Part shown: positions 1 through 6,491 of the stretch, piece by piece
Position numbering within the stretch: the stretch's first letter is position 1
Layout: the number at the start of each line of letters is the position of its first letter
Source: JALXCG01 sp026991065 [NCBI: Gemmatimonadota bacterium]
Lineage (GTDB): Bacteria; GCA-2686955
Assembly (NCBI GenBank): GCA_026991065.1
Contig: JALXCG010000806.1
Coordinates: forward strand, 1 to 10,767
Length of the DNA stretch: 10,767 nucleotides
Direction: 5' to 3'
Notes under the pieces: generated by a model
Told to the model about the DNA's origin: nothing
Databases searched by the model: none
What the model saw: the letters and a program-made list of their open reading frames with translations, nothing else
Made by a program: the position numbers and the translations under genes

Positions 1-820
1 GGCGCGCGCGGCGGGAATCGACCTGATCTTCGGCGACATTCCGCCGCTGGCGTTCGCGGTGGCGGAACGGGCCGCGATCCCCGCCCTGGCGATGGGCAAT
101 TTCGACTGGCACTGGATCTACGGAGAGTGGGCCGCGCAGGTGCCTGAAGGAGAGCGGGTGCTGGCCTCGCTGCGGCGCGATTACGCCGCGGCGGATCTGC
201 TGCTGCGGTTGCCGTTCTGCGATCGCATGGAGGTCTTTCCGAACATCCGGGACGTGCCGCTGGTGGGGCGCCGCGCACGACTCGACCCGGAAGAGGCGCG
301 CCGGCGCGCGGGGATTCCCGCAAATGCCGAGCGGGTGGTGCTGCTCTCTTTCGGCGGCATGGGGCTGCGGGGGGCGGAGTGGAACTCGCTGGGAAACCTG
401 GGTGACTACCACTTCCTGACCGTGGGCGAGCTGGAGGTGCCCGGCGGCACCCGCTTGCGGGAGTGGGAGTTGGGAGCGCGGGGCTTGCTCTACGAAGACC
501 TGGTGGCGGCGGCGGACGTGGTGATCACCAAGCCGGGCTACGGCATCGTTTCGGAGTGCGCGGTCAACCACACCGCCATGCTCTACACCGAGCGCGGTGC
601 GTTCCGCGAATACCCGATCCTGGTGCGGGAGATGCAGCGCTACTTCCCGGCGGTCTACGTCAGCCCGGCAGAGGTGCGCCGGGGCGAAGTGGGGCCGGCA
701 CTGGAGCGCCTGGCCGCCACTCCCTGGCCGACCGCGCCGCCGGCGGCGGATGGCGCCGAGGTGGTGGCGGCGACCCTGCTGCGGCACGCAGCCGGTGCAG
801 GCTCTGCCGCCGGGCGCTGA
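1..820 (+). CDS. Glycosyltransferase-like protein related to the L-arabinokinase N-terminal domain (5' end missing)
   Basis: The frame is open from base 2 to the TGA at 818-820, so the gene begins before the window; 272 residues are visible. Seen: an early stretch DLIFGDIPPLAF, then FDWHWIYGEW, LLLRLPFCDRMEVFP and DVPLVGRRAR. Near the C-terminus is TKPGYGIVSE (KPGYG at about bases 530-544), followed by RGAFREYPILVREMQRYF. This order matches what I know of the glycosyltransferase-like N-terminal half of plant L-arabinokinase (fold of the MurG/GT1 type, with the GYGxxSE loop near the nucleotide-sugar site), found alone or fused to a GHMP sugar kinase. Here the protein ends without a kinase domain. 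The substrate cannot be told from the sequence. Its stop touches the stop of the opposing gene (TGA|TCA), so no terminator fits between them. Family assignment is fairly sure; activity is inference. Confidence 0.75.
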   Translation, partial: ARAAGIDLIFGDIPPLAFAVAERAAIPALAMGNFDWHWIYGEWAAQVPEGERVLASLRRDYAAADLLLRLPFCDRMEVFPNIRDVPLVGRRARLDPEEARRRAGIPANAERVVLLSFGGMGLRGAEWNSLGNLGDYHFLTVGELEVPGGTRLREWELGARGLLYEDLVAAADVVITKPGYGIVSECAVNHTAMLYTERGAFREYPILVREMQRYFPAVYVSPAEVRRGEVGPALERLAATPWPTAPPAADGAEVVAATLLRHAAGAGSAAGR

Positions 821-1372
821 TCAATAGGCCTCACCCCACCGCACCAGCGCCAGGATGTCGCTGCCGGAGAGTTCCATCCAGAGCGGGGCGTCGGGTTGGG
901 CGAAGGGAGTGATCACGCTTCCATCCAGATGAAAAAGCCGCATGCTAGAATCCCACGGGAACTCTCCGGCCACCCACTGCGCCCGCCGCGGCAGGGCACG
1001 GGCGAAATTGAGATCCCAAACAACCGCCAGGTTGCCGCTGACCGGATCGGGCGCGCCGGCGGTCACCCGCCCAAAACCCACCACGGCCCGGCCCTCGACA
1101 AAGAGGAAGAGGGCGTCGCCGGGCGCCGCGGGGAAGGCGGCCGGATCGGTAGGGCGCGAATGCACTCGGCAGAGCGCGGCCAGCGGCAGGATCCCTTCCT
1201 CAAAAATCTGTCCGCTCCCCGTCACGCGTGACATCCGACCGGCATCGATCAACCAGACGCGGCCGCCGCCAACGCTCCCGGCAGCCGGATGAGCGGTGCT
1301 GGCGCAGGAGGAGCAGGCGGATGCCACGGCGGCGTGGATGCCGTTGCGGGGCTCGGGCCCAGGTCGGTTCAC
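821..1372 (-). CDS. Hypothetical protein, 183 aa
   Basis: I do not recognise this family. I chose the GTG at 1372-1370, giving a product beginning MNRPGPEPRNG, because a strong purine-rich ribosome site (GGAGAGAGAG) lies just upstream at 1375-1384. An upstream ATG at 1441 falls inside the hairpin region and has no such site. The protein has no clear signal peptide or membrane segment. A Cys cluster (CSSC, residues 20-23) lies near the N-terminus. Residues 85-103 (GDALFLFVEGRAVVGFGRV) have the alternating look of a beta-hairpin in PUA/EVE-like domains, but this is only a weak resemblance. The C-terminus ends in LVRWGEAY. It lies downstream of the Asp-box gene on the same strand, 111 bases away and separated by possible terminator hairpins. 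Clear codon-level openness, the good ribosome site and the fit between neighbours support a real gene. Confidence 0.6.
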   Translation of the reverse strand: MNRPGPEPRNGIHAAVASACSSCASTAHPAAGSVGGGRVWLIDAGRMSRVTGSGQIFEEGILPLAALCRVHSRPTDPAAFPAAPGDALFLFVEGRAVVGFGRVTAGAPDPVSGNLAVVWDLNFARALPRRAQWVAGEFPWDSSMRLFHLDGSVITPFAQPDAPLWMELSGSDILALVRWGEAY

Positions 1373-1374
1373 AA

Positions 1375-1384
1375 CTCTCTCTCC
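1375..1384 (-). promoter_or_regulatory. Ribosome binding site deciding the GTG start at 1372
   Basis: Read on the - strand the sequence is GGAGAGAGAG followed by TT and GTG. The GGAG core sits 8 bases before the GTG. This is the best site in the region and fixes a GTG start rather than the upstream ATG at 1441. Confidence 0.6.
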
Positions 1385-1401
1385 TTCGCGATCAAAGAAC
1401 A

Positions 1402-1455
1402 CCCGGCGAGGATCCCGCCGGGCGTTTTCCCGCCGGCTCAAGTGCTCCGGCGGGA
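1402..1455 (-). terminator. Two tandem GC-rich hairpins, possible terminator of the Asp-box gene
   Basis: Hairpin A pairs CCCGGCG (1402-1408) with CGCCGGG (1416-1422) around a 7-base loop. Hairpin B pairs TCCCGCCGG (1428-1436) with CCGGCGGGA (1447-1455) around a 10-base loop. On the - strand, hairpin A is followed by TGTTCTTT, a modest U-rich tail, as expected for an intrinsic terminator after the stop at 1484. On the + strand, hairpin A is followed by CGTTTT. The pair lies just before the ribosome site of the 183-aa gene, so a role as attenuator or leader structure for that gene is also possible. Confidence 0.4.
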
Positions 1456-1483
1456 GGCTGTATGGGGAGGGGTGCCCGATGCA

Positions 1484-2899
1484 CTACGGCAGCAGATAGA
1501 CCCCATCGTCGTCGGTGAAATCAAGACCGGTTCCATCGTCCCAGGAGACGGTGGCCGCGACCCGCGCATAGTTCGGGGCAACCGCAACAAAATTGGGATT
1601 GGCGATGTTGTAGAGCCCGCTGGGCGAATCGCTCAACCCGGTGCTCCAGGAGGCGCCGGGCAGCCAGGAGCCACCGGCGTCCTGCGATGCCCACACCTGC
1701 GAGCTATTGGGCATGGCGCTCTCGGAGTCCATCACGCCGACCAGAAGAGTCGGATAGGGGGAACCGGGAATCACCGCGACGTTGGTCACATTGATCGAGT
1801 TCTTGTTGTTGTCGTCATCCACCACCGGCAGACCGGTGTTGCGGGCGATCCACATCGGCACACCATGGTCCGGCGCGATTAGCCAAACCCCCTGGGACTT
1901 GGCCTTGGTCTCGTCGGAGAGGGTGTACTGGTTGATCCCTTGACCGAAGTGGCCGAGGAAAAGCGCCGGCGCGGTGGTCGGACCGGTCTCGAACGCGGTG
2001 ATGAAGGAACCGGCGGCGGCAACGCGGGTCAGCGACCCGGTCTTGTAGATCTGGCTCACTTCAGGCAGGCCGGTCGACATATCGGTCCAGGTGCCGGTGC
2101 CGTCGGCGGCGTTGCTGAAGACCTTGGTCTGAGCGGTCGCCTTCTGCGCGCCGATGATCTTGGTGTTGAACTCGATCTGGACCATTGCGGCATAGATCGT
2201 GGCAACGCCGGCATCCTTGGCAACGATCATCGACTGGATGGTCGAGGTATTGGAGACACCGTCGAGGATGCTGTCGCTGCGGGGCGGCAGGCCATCGTTG
2301 TTGGTGGTCCAGTTGGCGCCGCCGTCGTGGGAATAGAAGAACCCGGGATGATCGGGAGAGGGGTTGAAGATGTCGAGACCCGCCAACTGGGCGATGTTGG
2401 TATAGACCTTGTCGCAGTCGTCCGGATCGATGGCGATCGTCGTGGCGCCCCACTGGTCGTTGGGCAGAACGTCGCCGTTGTAGGTGATGCCGTTGTTGAC
2501 CGCCACCCATGTTGCGCCACCGTCGGTGGTCTTGATCACGCCCGCCACCTGGGTCGCGGCGTAGGCGATATTGGGATCGTTTTCGCACCAGGCGAAGTCA
2601 AGCACGTTGAGGTCGTCGGTCAAATCACCGGAGTTGACCCGGCTCCAGGTGTTGCCACCGTTGGTGGTTCCCCAGAGGCCGTCACCGGGATCCGGCGCGG
2701 CGGCCAGGGGGTCGGGGAAATTGGCGCGGGTAGCCCAGATCGTGTTCGCACTGGTCGGATGAAAGCGCACCCGCCCCCAACGCACGTTGCTGGTCGTGTC
2801 ACCGCTGAGCAGCGAAGCGTGCCAAGGATAGGGTTGGGCATAAACGTCGGACGCAAGCAGAAGCGTTGCCGCCGCACCCAAGAGGATGAAAGAGCGCAT
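1484..2899 (-). CDS. Secreted Asp-box (BNR) repeat protein, beta-propeller-like
   Basis: Product of 471 aa. The ATG at 2899 is chosen because GGAGGT (2908-2913) lies 8 bases upstream and the protein then opens with a typical Sec signal peptide (MRSFILLGAAATLLLASDVYA, likely cleaved after Ala21). The open frame runs upstream to 3331, but that part has no coding character. Four Asp-box motifs of the S/T-x-D-x-G-x-T/S-W type are visible: TTNGGNTW (78-85), TTDGGATW (124-131), SHDGGANW (190-197) and SQDAGGSW (405-412). Such motifs sit on blade turns of propellers in sialidases, VPS10/sortilin-like and photosystem-assembly-like proteins. I see no sialidase catalytic Arg/Tyr pattern, so an enzymatic role is not supported; a binding or structural extracellular role is inferred. 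No C-terminal sorting domain is evident, and the chain ends DDDGVYLLP. It is transcribed away from lepB. Confidence 0.85.
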   Translation of the reverse strand: MRSFILLGAAATLLLASDVYAQPYPWHASLLSGDTTSNVRWGRVRFHPTSANTIWATRANFPDPLAAAPDPGDGLWGTTNGGNTWSRVNSGDLTDDLNVLDFAWCENDPNIAYAATQVAGVIKTTDGGATWVAVNNGITYNGDVLPNDQWGATTIAIDPDDCDKVYTNIAQLAGLDIFNPSPDHPGFFYSHDGGANWTTNNDGLPPRSDSILDGVSNTSTIQSMIVAKDAGVATIYAAMVQIEFNTKIIGAQKATAQTKVFSNAADGTGTWTDMSTGLPEVSQIYKTGSLTRVAAAGSFITAFETGPTTAPALFLGHFGQGINQYTLSDETKAKSQGVWLIAPDHGVPMWIARNTGLPVVDDDNNKNSINVTNVAVIPGSPYPTLLVGVMDSESAMPNSSQVWASQDAGGSWLPGASWSTGLSDSPSGLYNIANPNFVAVAPNYARVAATVSWDDGTGLDFTDDDGVYLLP

Positions 2900-2907
2900 G
2901 GGAAATG

Positions 2908-2913
2908 ACCTCC
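2908..2913 (-). promoter_or_regulatory. Ribosome binding site of the Asp-box protein gene
   Basis: GGAGGT on the - strand, 8 bases before the ATG at 2899. It is a near-consensus site and excludes the much longer upstream reading frame as the true start. Confidence 0.75.
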
Positions 2914-2980
2914 AGGAAAAGGAAAGCACCAAGCTACCGCCACCTCGGCACGCACGCCCGCGGCGCGACGCGCACAAGCA

Positions 2981-3017
2981 CGGCATTTCGAGCTGCCGGC
3001 AGTGCCGAAATTCGCCG
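2981..3017. other. Dyad-symmetric hairpin in the divergent intergenic region
   Basis: ATTTCG (2985-2990) pairs with CGAAAT (3006-3011) around the perfect 10-base palindrome CTGCCGGCAG. An outer CGGC/GCCG pairing (2981-2984 with 3014-3017) adds a stem after a 2-base bulge. It could be a protein-binding site or a folded part of the Asp-box mRNA leader. No function is shown. Confidence 0.3.
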
Positions 3018-3270
3018 CCGCGGGATTGGCCGTACCGGGCGATTGAGCGATGGGAGAGCACGAACCGGCGGCCGCAACCGCCAGTACGCCATTTAACTAT
3101 AGCCACCCGTCGAGGCCTGTGGGGCGGCAAAAATCGGAACGCCGGTGTTGGGAAGCGCGTATATTGAATGGTTTCGTAGCGGCGGGCATTCCGGCGCGCC
3201 GCTCGTGGTGGCCGGCACAGCCCGGCCACGGCTCCCATTGCCCGCCCGTCGAGACTTGTGCATTCCTGTT

Positions 3271-3274
3271 GGAG
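3271..3274 (+). promoter_or_regulatory. Ribosome binding site of lepB
   Basis: GGAG ends 5 bases before the ATG at 3280. It sets the start at MSSSSSSRPA and rules out the 45-codon-longer reading frame beginning at 3145. Confidence 0.6.
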
Positions 3275-3279
3275 TTCCC

Positions 3280-4038
3280 ATGTCCTCCTCCTCTTCCAGC
3301 CGCCCCGCAAGACAATCCTCGGCATCTCCACTATGGGGGATGCTCCGCGAGATTCTCTGGATCTTCTGTCTCTACTGGCTGCTCCAGTGCTTTGTCGTGC
3401 GGGCTTACCACATTCCCACCGGCTCGATGGAGCCCACCGTCCTGGTGGGAGACCGGGTGCTGGTCAATCGCTTCGTCTATGGACCGGAATTCCCCGGCGA
3501 TGTGCCGCTGCTCGGTTGGGAGATCCCTTCGATCCACTTTCCCGGCCTGCGCAAGCCGGCGCCGGGCGACATCATTGTTCTGGACCACCCCGACGGCTCC
3601 TCCATGGACCTGCTCAAGCGGGTCGTAGCGGTCGGCGGCCAGACCGTGGAGATGCGCGCCGGGGACCTCTATCTTGATGGCCTGCGGGTGGAGGAGCCCT
3701 ACGTCCGGCACATCGATCGGCGCCATCTGCGGCGCAAGGGCGAGATCGAACCGATCCCCGGGCTGCGCGCGCTGATGGAGAAGACCTGGCGTGACCAAAC
3801 CCATGGTACCCATTGGAATCGCGACTGGTTCGGGCCGGTAACGGTGCCCGAGGGGCAGATTTTCGTGATGGGCGACAATCGCGACAACTCGCAGGACTCG
3901 CGCGCTTGGGGGTTCGCGCCACTGCGGAATGTTCATGGCCGAGCGATGGTGGTCTTCTTCTCCAGCATCCCGGAGTTGCCGCTGCTGGATCTTTGGAAAC
4001 GAACTCGCTGGAGCCGCATCGGCACGCCATTGATGTAG
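3280..4038 (+). CDS. lepB: Signal peptidase I
   Basis: Product of 252 aa. The protein cleaves Sec signal peptides at the outer face of the cytoplasmic membrane. One N-terminal membrane segment is visible (about residues 24-41). The S26 family boxes follow in order: HIPTGSMEPTVLVGDRV, with the nucleophile Ser49; GDIIVLDHP (96-104); LLKRVVAVGG (111-120), with the general base Lys113; and MGDNRDNSQDSR (197-208) before WGFAPLRNVHGRA. All key residues are present, so it should be active. The stretch between Lys113 and the last box carries an extra basic loop (about 143-185), common in Gram-negative-type enzymes. The inositol-monophosphatase-family gene follows after 3 bases, suggesting one transcript. 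Several exported proteins encoded nearby would be natural substrates, as for any LepB; this is not evidence of a special link. Confidence 0.95.
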   Translation: MSSSSSSRPARQSSASPLWGMLREILWIFCLYWLLQCFVVRAYHIPTGSMEPTVLVGDRVLVNRFVYGPEFPGDVPLLGWEIPSIHFPGLRKPAPGDIIVLDHPDGSSMDLLKRVVAVGGQTVEMRAGDLYLDGLRVEEPYVRHIDRRHLRRKGEIEPIPGLRALMEKTWRDQTHGTHWNRDWFGPVTVPEGQIFVMGDNRDNSQDSRAWGFAPLRNVHGRAMVVFFSSIPELPLLDLWKRTRWSRIGTPLM

Positions 4039-4041
4039 GCC

Positions 4042-4875
4042 ATGGAAAGCGCAAACCCTCTCTCCGTTGCGATCGATCTGGCGCGTGCCGCCGGAGCCAC
4101 GATCATGCGCCACTACGAGCACTTGGTGGATGCGGAGCTGGCCTTCAAGGGTGAGCGCGATCTTCTGACCCGCGCCGATCAGGAAGCCGAGAAGGTGATC
4201 CTGGAGGGGCTGCGAAAGGCGTTTCCGGATGATGCGATCCTGGCGGAGGAATCGGGTGAAAGCGGGGGTTCCGAGCGCCCCCGCTGGATCATCGACCCGC
4301 TCGACGGCACCACCAATTTTGTCCACGCGTTGCCGATCTTCGCCGTCTCTATCGCCCGCTTCGACGCCACCGGGCGGGCCGAAGTCGGCGTGGTCTATCT
4401 GCCGCGCCTGAACGAGCTTTTCGCGGCCCGGCGGGGTCACGGCGCAACGCTCAACGGGCGGTCGATCGTGGTCTCTTCCCGCTCGATTCCGATGCAATCG
4501 GTCCTCGCCACCGGTTTCCACTATCAGCGCCAGCACCTGGTGGAGAGCAACGTGGACCATTTCGCCAAGTTTGTCTTCGGGGTGCGAGGCATCCGGCGCC
4601 TGGGCGCGGCGTCGGTGGACCTTGCCTATGTCGCCGCCGGGCGTCTCGACGGCTACTGGGAGCCTCACCTCTCCCCCTGGGATGTCGCCGCCGGAGCCCT
4701 GCTGGTGCAGGAAGCCGGGGGGCGGGTCAGCGACATGCGCGGCGGTGATGACTGGCTCCATGGCCGCTCGATCGTCGCTTCCAACGGCAGCGCGCTGCAC
4801 TCGCACATCCTGCGGACCATCGCCCGGCCGATTCCCGGCTGGCGGGAGATCCAACGCGCGGTCGGCGGCGCGTAG
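4042..4875 (+). CDS. Inositol monophosphatase family protein (SuhB-like)
   Basis: Product of 277 aa, normal for the family. It should remove phosphate from a sugar or inositol phosphate with Mg2+. Metal-site motifs are intact: AEESGE (first Glu, residue 69), WIIDPLDGTTNFVH (Asp85, Leu87 carbonyl, Asp88, Gly89-Thr90) and SPWDVAAGALLVQEAGG (Asp214). The N-terminal FKGERDLLTRAD (35-46) also fits. The substrate cannot be read from the motifs; related proteins act on inositol-1-phosphate, fructose-1,6-bisphosphate, 3'-phosphoadenosine-5'-phosphate or histidinol-phosphate, and SuhB also binds the transcription machinery. The ATG at 4042 lies 3 bases after the lepB stop and has no strong ribosome site, so translation is probably coupled to lepB. 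Its stop TAG touches the stop of the opposing gene (TAG|CTA). Confidence 0.9.
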   Translation: MESANPLSVAIDLARAAGATIMRHYEHLVDAELAFKGERDLLTRADQEAEKVILEGLRKAFPDDAILAEESGESGGSERPRWIIDPLDGTTNFVHALPIFAVSIARFDATGRAEVGVVYLPRLNELFAARRGHGATLNGRSIVVSSRSIPMQSVLATGFHYQRQHLVESNVDHFAKFVFGVRGIRRLGAASVDLAYVAAGRLDGYWEPHLSPWDVAAGALLVQEAGGRVSDMRGGDDWLHGRSIVASNGSALHSHILRTIARPIPGWREIQRAVGGA

Positions 4876-5538
4876 CTACTCGCCGGGGGTCACCATCTCG
4901 TCTCGATCGGGGTTGCCGTCACCATCCGTGTCGTAGCTGCGTGAGACCAGGATGCCCATGTCGTAGTGGAGCCAGGTATCCAGGATGCCATCGCTGTTCC
5001 GGTCCTCGACTCTCAGCACCAACTCCCCCTGCGGTGACAGATAGTCGATGCGTTCACTCTTGCCATTGCCGTCCCGGTCGAAAAGGCGGCGGCGCACCGT
5101 TCCATCGGCCCGCAAATATTCGGTGGTCTCCAGGCGACCGTCACCATCCTGGTCGCGCTCGATGTGGTTGACCACGCCCCCGGGGCCGAGATTGGAGATC
5201 ATCTCCGGCCGGCCGTCGCCATCCATGTCGATTTCGATCCGGGTGGGAACACCGCCCTGGAAGAAAGTCCGGGCCTCGAAGATTCCGTCGTAGTCGGAAT
5301 CGTTCTCCTGCAATACCAGCTCTCCTCCGGGGCCGGGGTAATCGCGCTGGTCGACGCGGCCGTCACCATTGCGGTCGTGGGGGATCATCGGACGCGCATC
5401 CACCTCCGGAGGCGGCGCGGGCGCGGCATTCCCGGCGGCGGCGGCTGCCACCGCGCCAAAACTCCCGAGCAGCAAAGGCAGCAGGCGGCAGGCGGTGGAC
5501 CGAAGAGCCGGGCGCGGCGGCGAGCTGGTTCCGCTCAT
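4876..5538 (-). CDS. Exported protein with seven Asp-rich, calcium-loop-like repeats
   Basis: Product of 220 aa. The ATG at 5538 is preceded by AGGAG (5548-5544) with a 5-base gap, and overlaps the stop of the permease C gene in ATGA, so it is the last gene of the transporter operon. A basic then hydrophobic N-terminus (about residues 11-36) ending in an Ala-rich stretch looks like a Sec signal peptide; there is no lipobox. From residue 55 to 214 seven D-x-[DN]-x-[DN]-G loops follow, starting at 55, 80, 104, 129, 154, 179 and 203, a period of 24-25 residues. Examples are DRNGDGRVDQRD, DMDGDGRPE and DTDGDGNPDRDE. The loops resemble EF-hand or dockerin/thrombospondin-3 calcium loops, but with beta-like text between them (ELVLRVED, VVNHIERD) rather than EF-hand helices. 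Calcium binding is inferred. Role with the transporter is unknown. Confidence 0.75.
   Translation of the reverse strand: MSGTSSPPRPALRSTACRLLPLLLGSFGAVAAAAAGNAAPAPPPEVDARPMIPHDRNGDGRVDQRDYPGPGGELVLQENDSDYDGIFEARTFFQGGVPTRIEIDMDGDGRPEMISNLGPGGVVNHIERDQDGDGRLETTEYLRADGTVRRRLFDRDGNGKSERIDYLSPQGELVLRVEDRNSDGILDTWLHYDMGILVSRSYDTDGDGNPDRDEMVTPGE
4897..5376 (-). repeat. Coding repeat array: seven units of 24-25 codons with Asp-rich loops
   Basis: The units share the pattern hydrophobic-x-R-x-E-x-D-x-D-G-D-G-x-x-E/D, then an aromatic residue and a Gly-rich turn. Loop starts are spaced 25, 24, 25, 25, 25 and 24 residues apart. The DNA copies have diverged well beyond simple recent duplication, so selection on the protein pattern is likely. 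Confidence 0.75.
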
Positions 5539-6491
5539 GCGCTCTCCTCGCCGGCACCGGGTTCCGGCGACACCGGGCTCACCAGGCTGGTGCGCGGGTC
5601 CAGGGCATCGCGCAGACCGTCGCCGAGAAAATTGAGGCCGAAAAGAGTGAGCGCCAGGGCCAATCCGGGAAAAACAATCAGCCACCAATAGGAGTGGAGC
5701 GGATTGATGACATCCGCGCCGATGGCCGCCAGGCTGCCCCAGGAGGCATCGGGCGGCTGCACACCGAGCCCGAGAAAGCTCAGAAAGCTCTCCTCCAACA
5801 TCACCCGCGGAACGGTCAGCGAGGAGTAGACCACGACCACGCCGAGAAGATTGGGCACAATGTGGCGAAAGAGGATCCGCATGTCGCCGAAACCCAGGGC
5901 GCGGGCGGCCTGAACATAGTCGCGCTCACGGATGGAGAGAACCTCGCCGCGAACGATGCGGGCAACAGTCAACCAGGAGACCGCGCCGATCGCCAGAAAA
6001 ACCAGATAGAGTTCGTTGATCTGCCAACTCATCGCTTCGCGAAATGCCCGGGCGACAACCATGAAGAGGATCGCCAGAAAGAGAAAGGGAATCGTATAGA
6101 GCACGTCGACCAGGCGCATCATCAGGTTGTCGACCGCTCCGCCGATGTAGGCGGCGGTTGCCCCCCAGGTCACTCCAATCAAGATCGACACGCTGGTCGC
6201 CAGCAGCCCGACCATCCATGACACGCGACCGCCATAGAGGATCCGGGCGAGTAGATCTCTGCCTTTGTCATCGGTTCCGCACGGGTGTTCCCATGAGGGG
6301 GGACTCAATTGCGCTTCCAGATGCTGCTCGTTGGGCGGGTGGGGCGCGATCCAGGGAGCGCAGAGGCTGGCCATGATCATCACGACGACCAGCACCAGCC
6401 CCGCCATCGCGGCCCGATCGCGGCGCAGGCGCCGCCACGCCTCGGCCCAGGGAGAGTTGTGACGGGGGCTAAGATGGAGGGGGCCGCTCAT
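5535..6491 (-). CDS. ABC transporter permease, OppC/DppC type
   Basis: Product of 318 aa, an inner-membrane subunit of a peptide-type (family 5) importer. Seen: an N-terminal membrane segment (about 29-50), then HPCGTDDKGRDLLARILYGGRVS (69-91), the classic signature after the first segment in OppC/DppC. The EAA-type cytoplasmic loop that contacts the ATPase is at 191-214 (YVQAARALGFGD through FRHIVPN). Next comes SFLSFLGLGVQPPDASWG (235-252), and the chain closes with NFLGDGLRDALDPR (287-300). The start ATG overlaps the stop of permease B in ATGA. The Pro/Glu-rich tail after residue 300 is slightly longer than usual. Substrate is not readable; oligopeptides, dipeptides, nickel complexes and other solutes are all transported by this family. 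Confidence 0.93.
   Translation of the reverse strand: MSGPLHLSPRHNSPWAEAWRRLRRDRAAMAGLVLVVVMIMASLCAPWIAPHPPNEQHLEAQLSPPSWEHPCGTDDKGRDLLARILYGGRVSWMVGLLATSVSILIGVTWGATAAYIGGAVDNLMMRLVDVLYTIPFLFLAILFMVVARAFREAMSWQINELYLVFLAIGAVSWLTVARIVRGEVLSIRERDYVQAARALGFGDMRILFRHIVPNLLGVVVVYSSLTVPRVMLEESFLSFLGLGVQPPDASWGSLAAIGADVINPLHSYWWLIVFPGLALALTLFGLNFLGDGLRDALDPRTSLVSPVSPEPGAGEESA
5544..5548 (-). promoter_or_regulatory. Ribosome binding site of the Asp-repeat protein gene
   Basis: AGGAG on the - strand, inside the 3' end of the permease C gene and 5 bases before the ATG at 5538. It picks this start over the upstream start at 5688, which would overlap the permease gene extensively. Confidence 0.65.

Larger units (their letters stand above)
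2900..3279. other. Divergent intergenic region between the Asp-box gene and lepB
   Basis: This 380-base stretch holds no convincing gene. Reading frames cross it on both strands but lack ribosome sites and family resemblance. It should contain promoters for both flanking genes. AT-rich islands that could be -10 boxes are TATAGT on the - strand (3101-3096) and TATATT on the + strand (3160-3165). Neither has a good -35 box at the usual distance. If TATAGT is used, the Asp-box mRNA would have a leader of roughly 190 bases. I recognised no riboswitch. Confidence 0.5.

Noticed and set aside
1402-1422. Hairpin A as a + strand terminator, because of the following CGTTTT
   Set aside because: The only + strand gene upstream ends at 820, almost 600 bases earlier, so a - strand role is more sensible, although bidirectional use is not excluded.
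1940-2908. A 322-codon + strand frame opposite the Asp-box gene
   Set aside because: It is antisense to a gene with a signal peptide and repeated Asp boxes; no independent support.
2900-3331. A 144-codon N-terminal extension of the Asp-box protein
   Set aside because: The ATG at 2899 has a near-ideal ribosome site and a signal peptide directly follows; the extension is Arg/Cys-rich text without domain character.
3331-4854. A 507-codon open frame on the - strand opposite lepB and the monophosphatase gene
   Set aside because: Both + strand genes have intact family motifs. The antisense frame has no ribosome site or family resemblance and is explained by GC-rich codon use.
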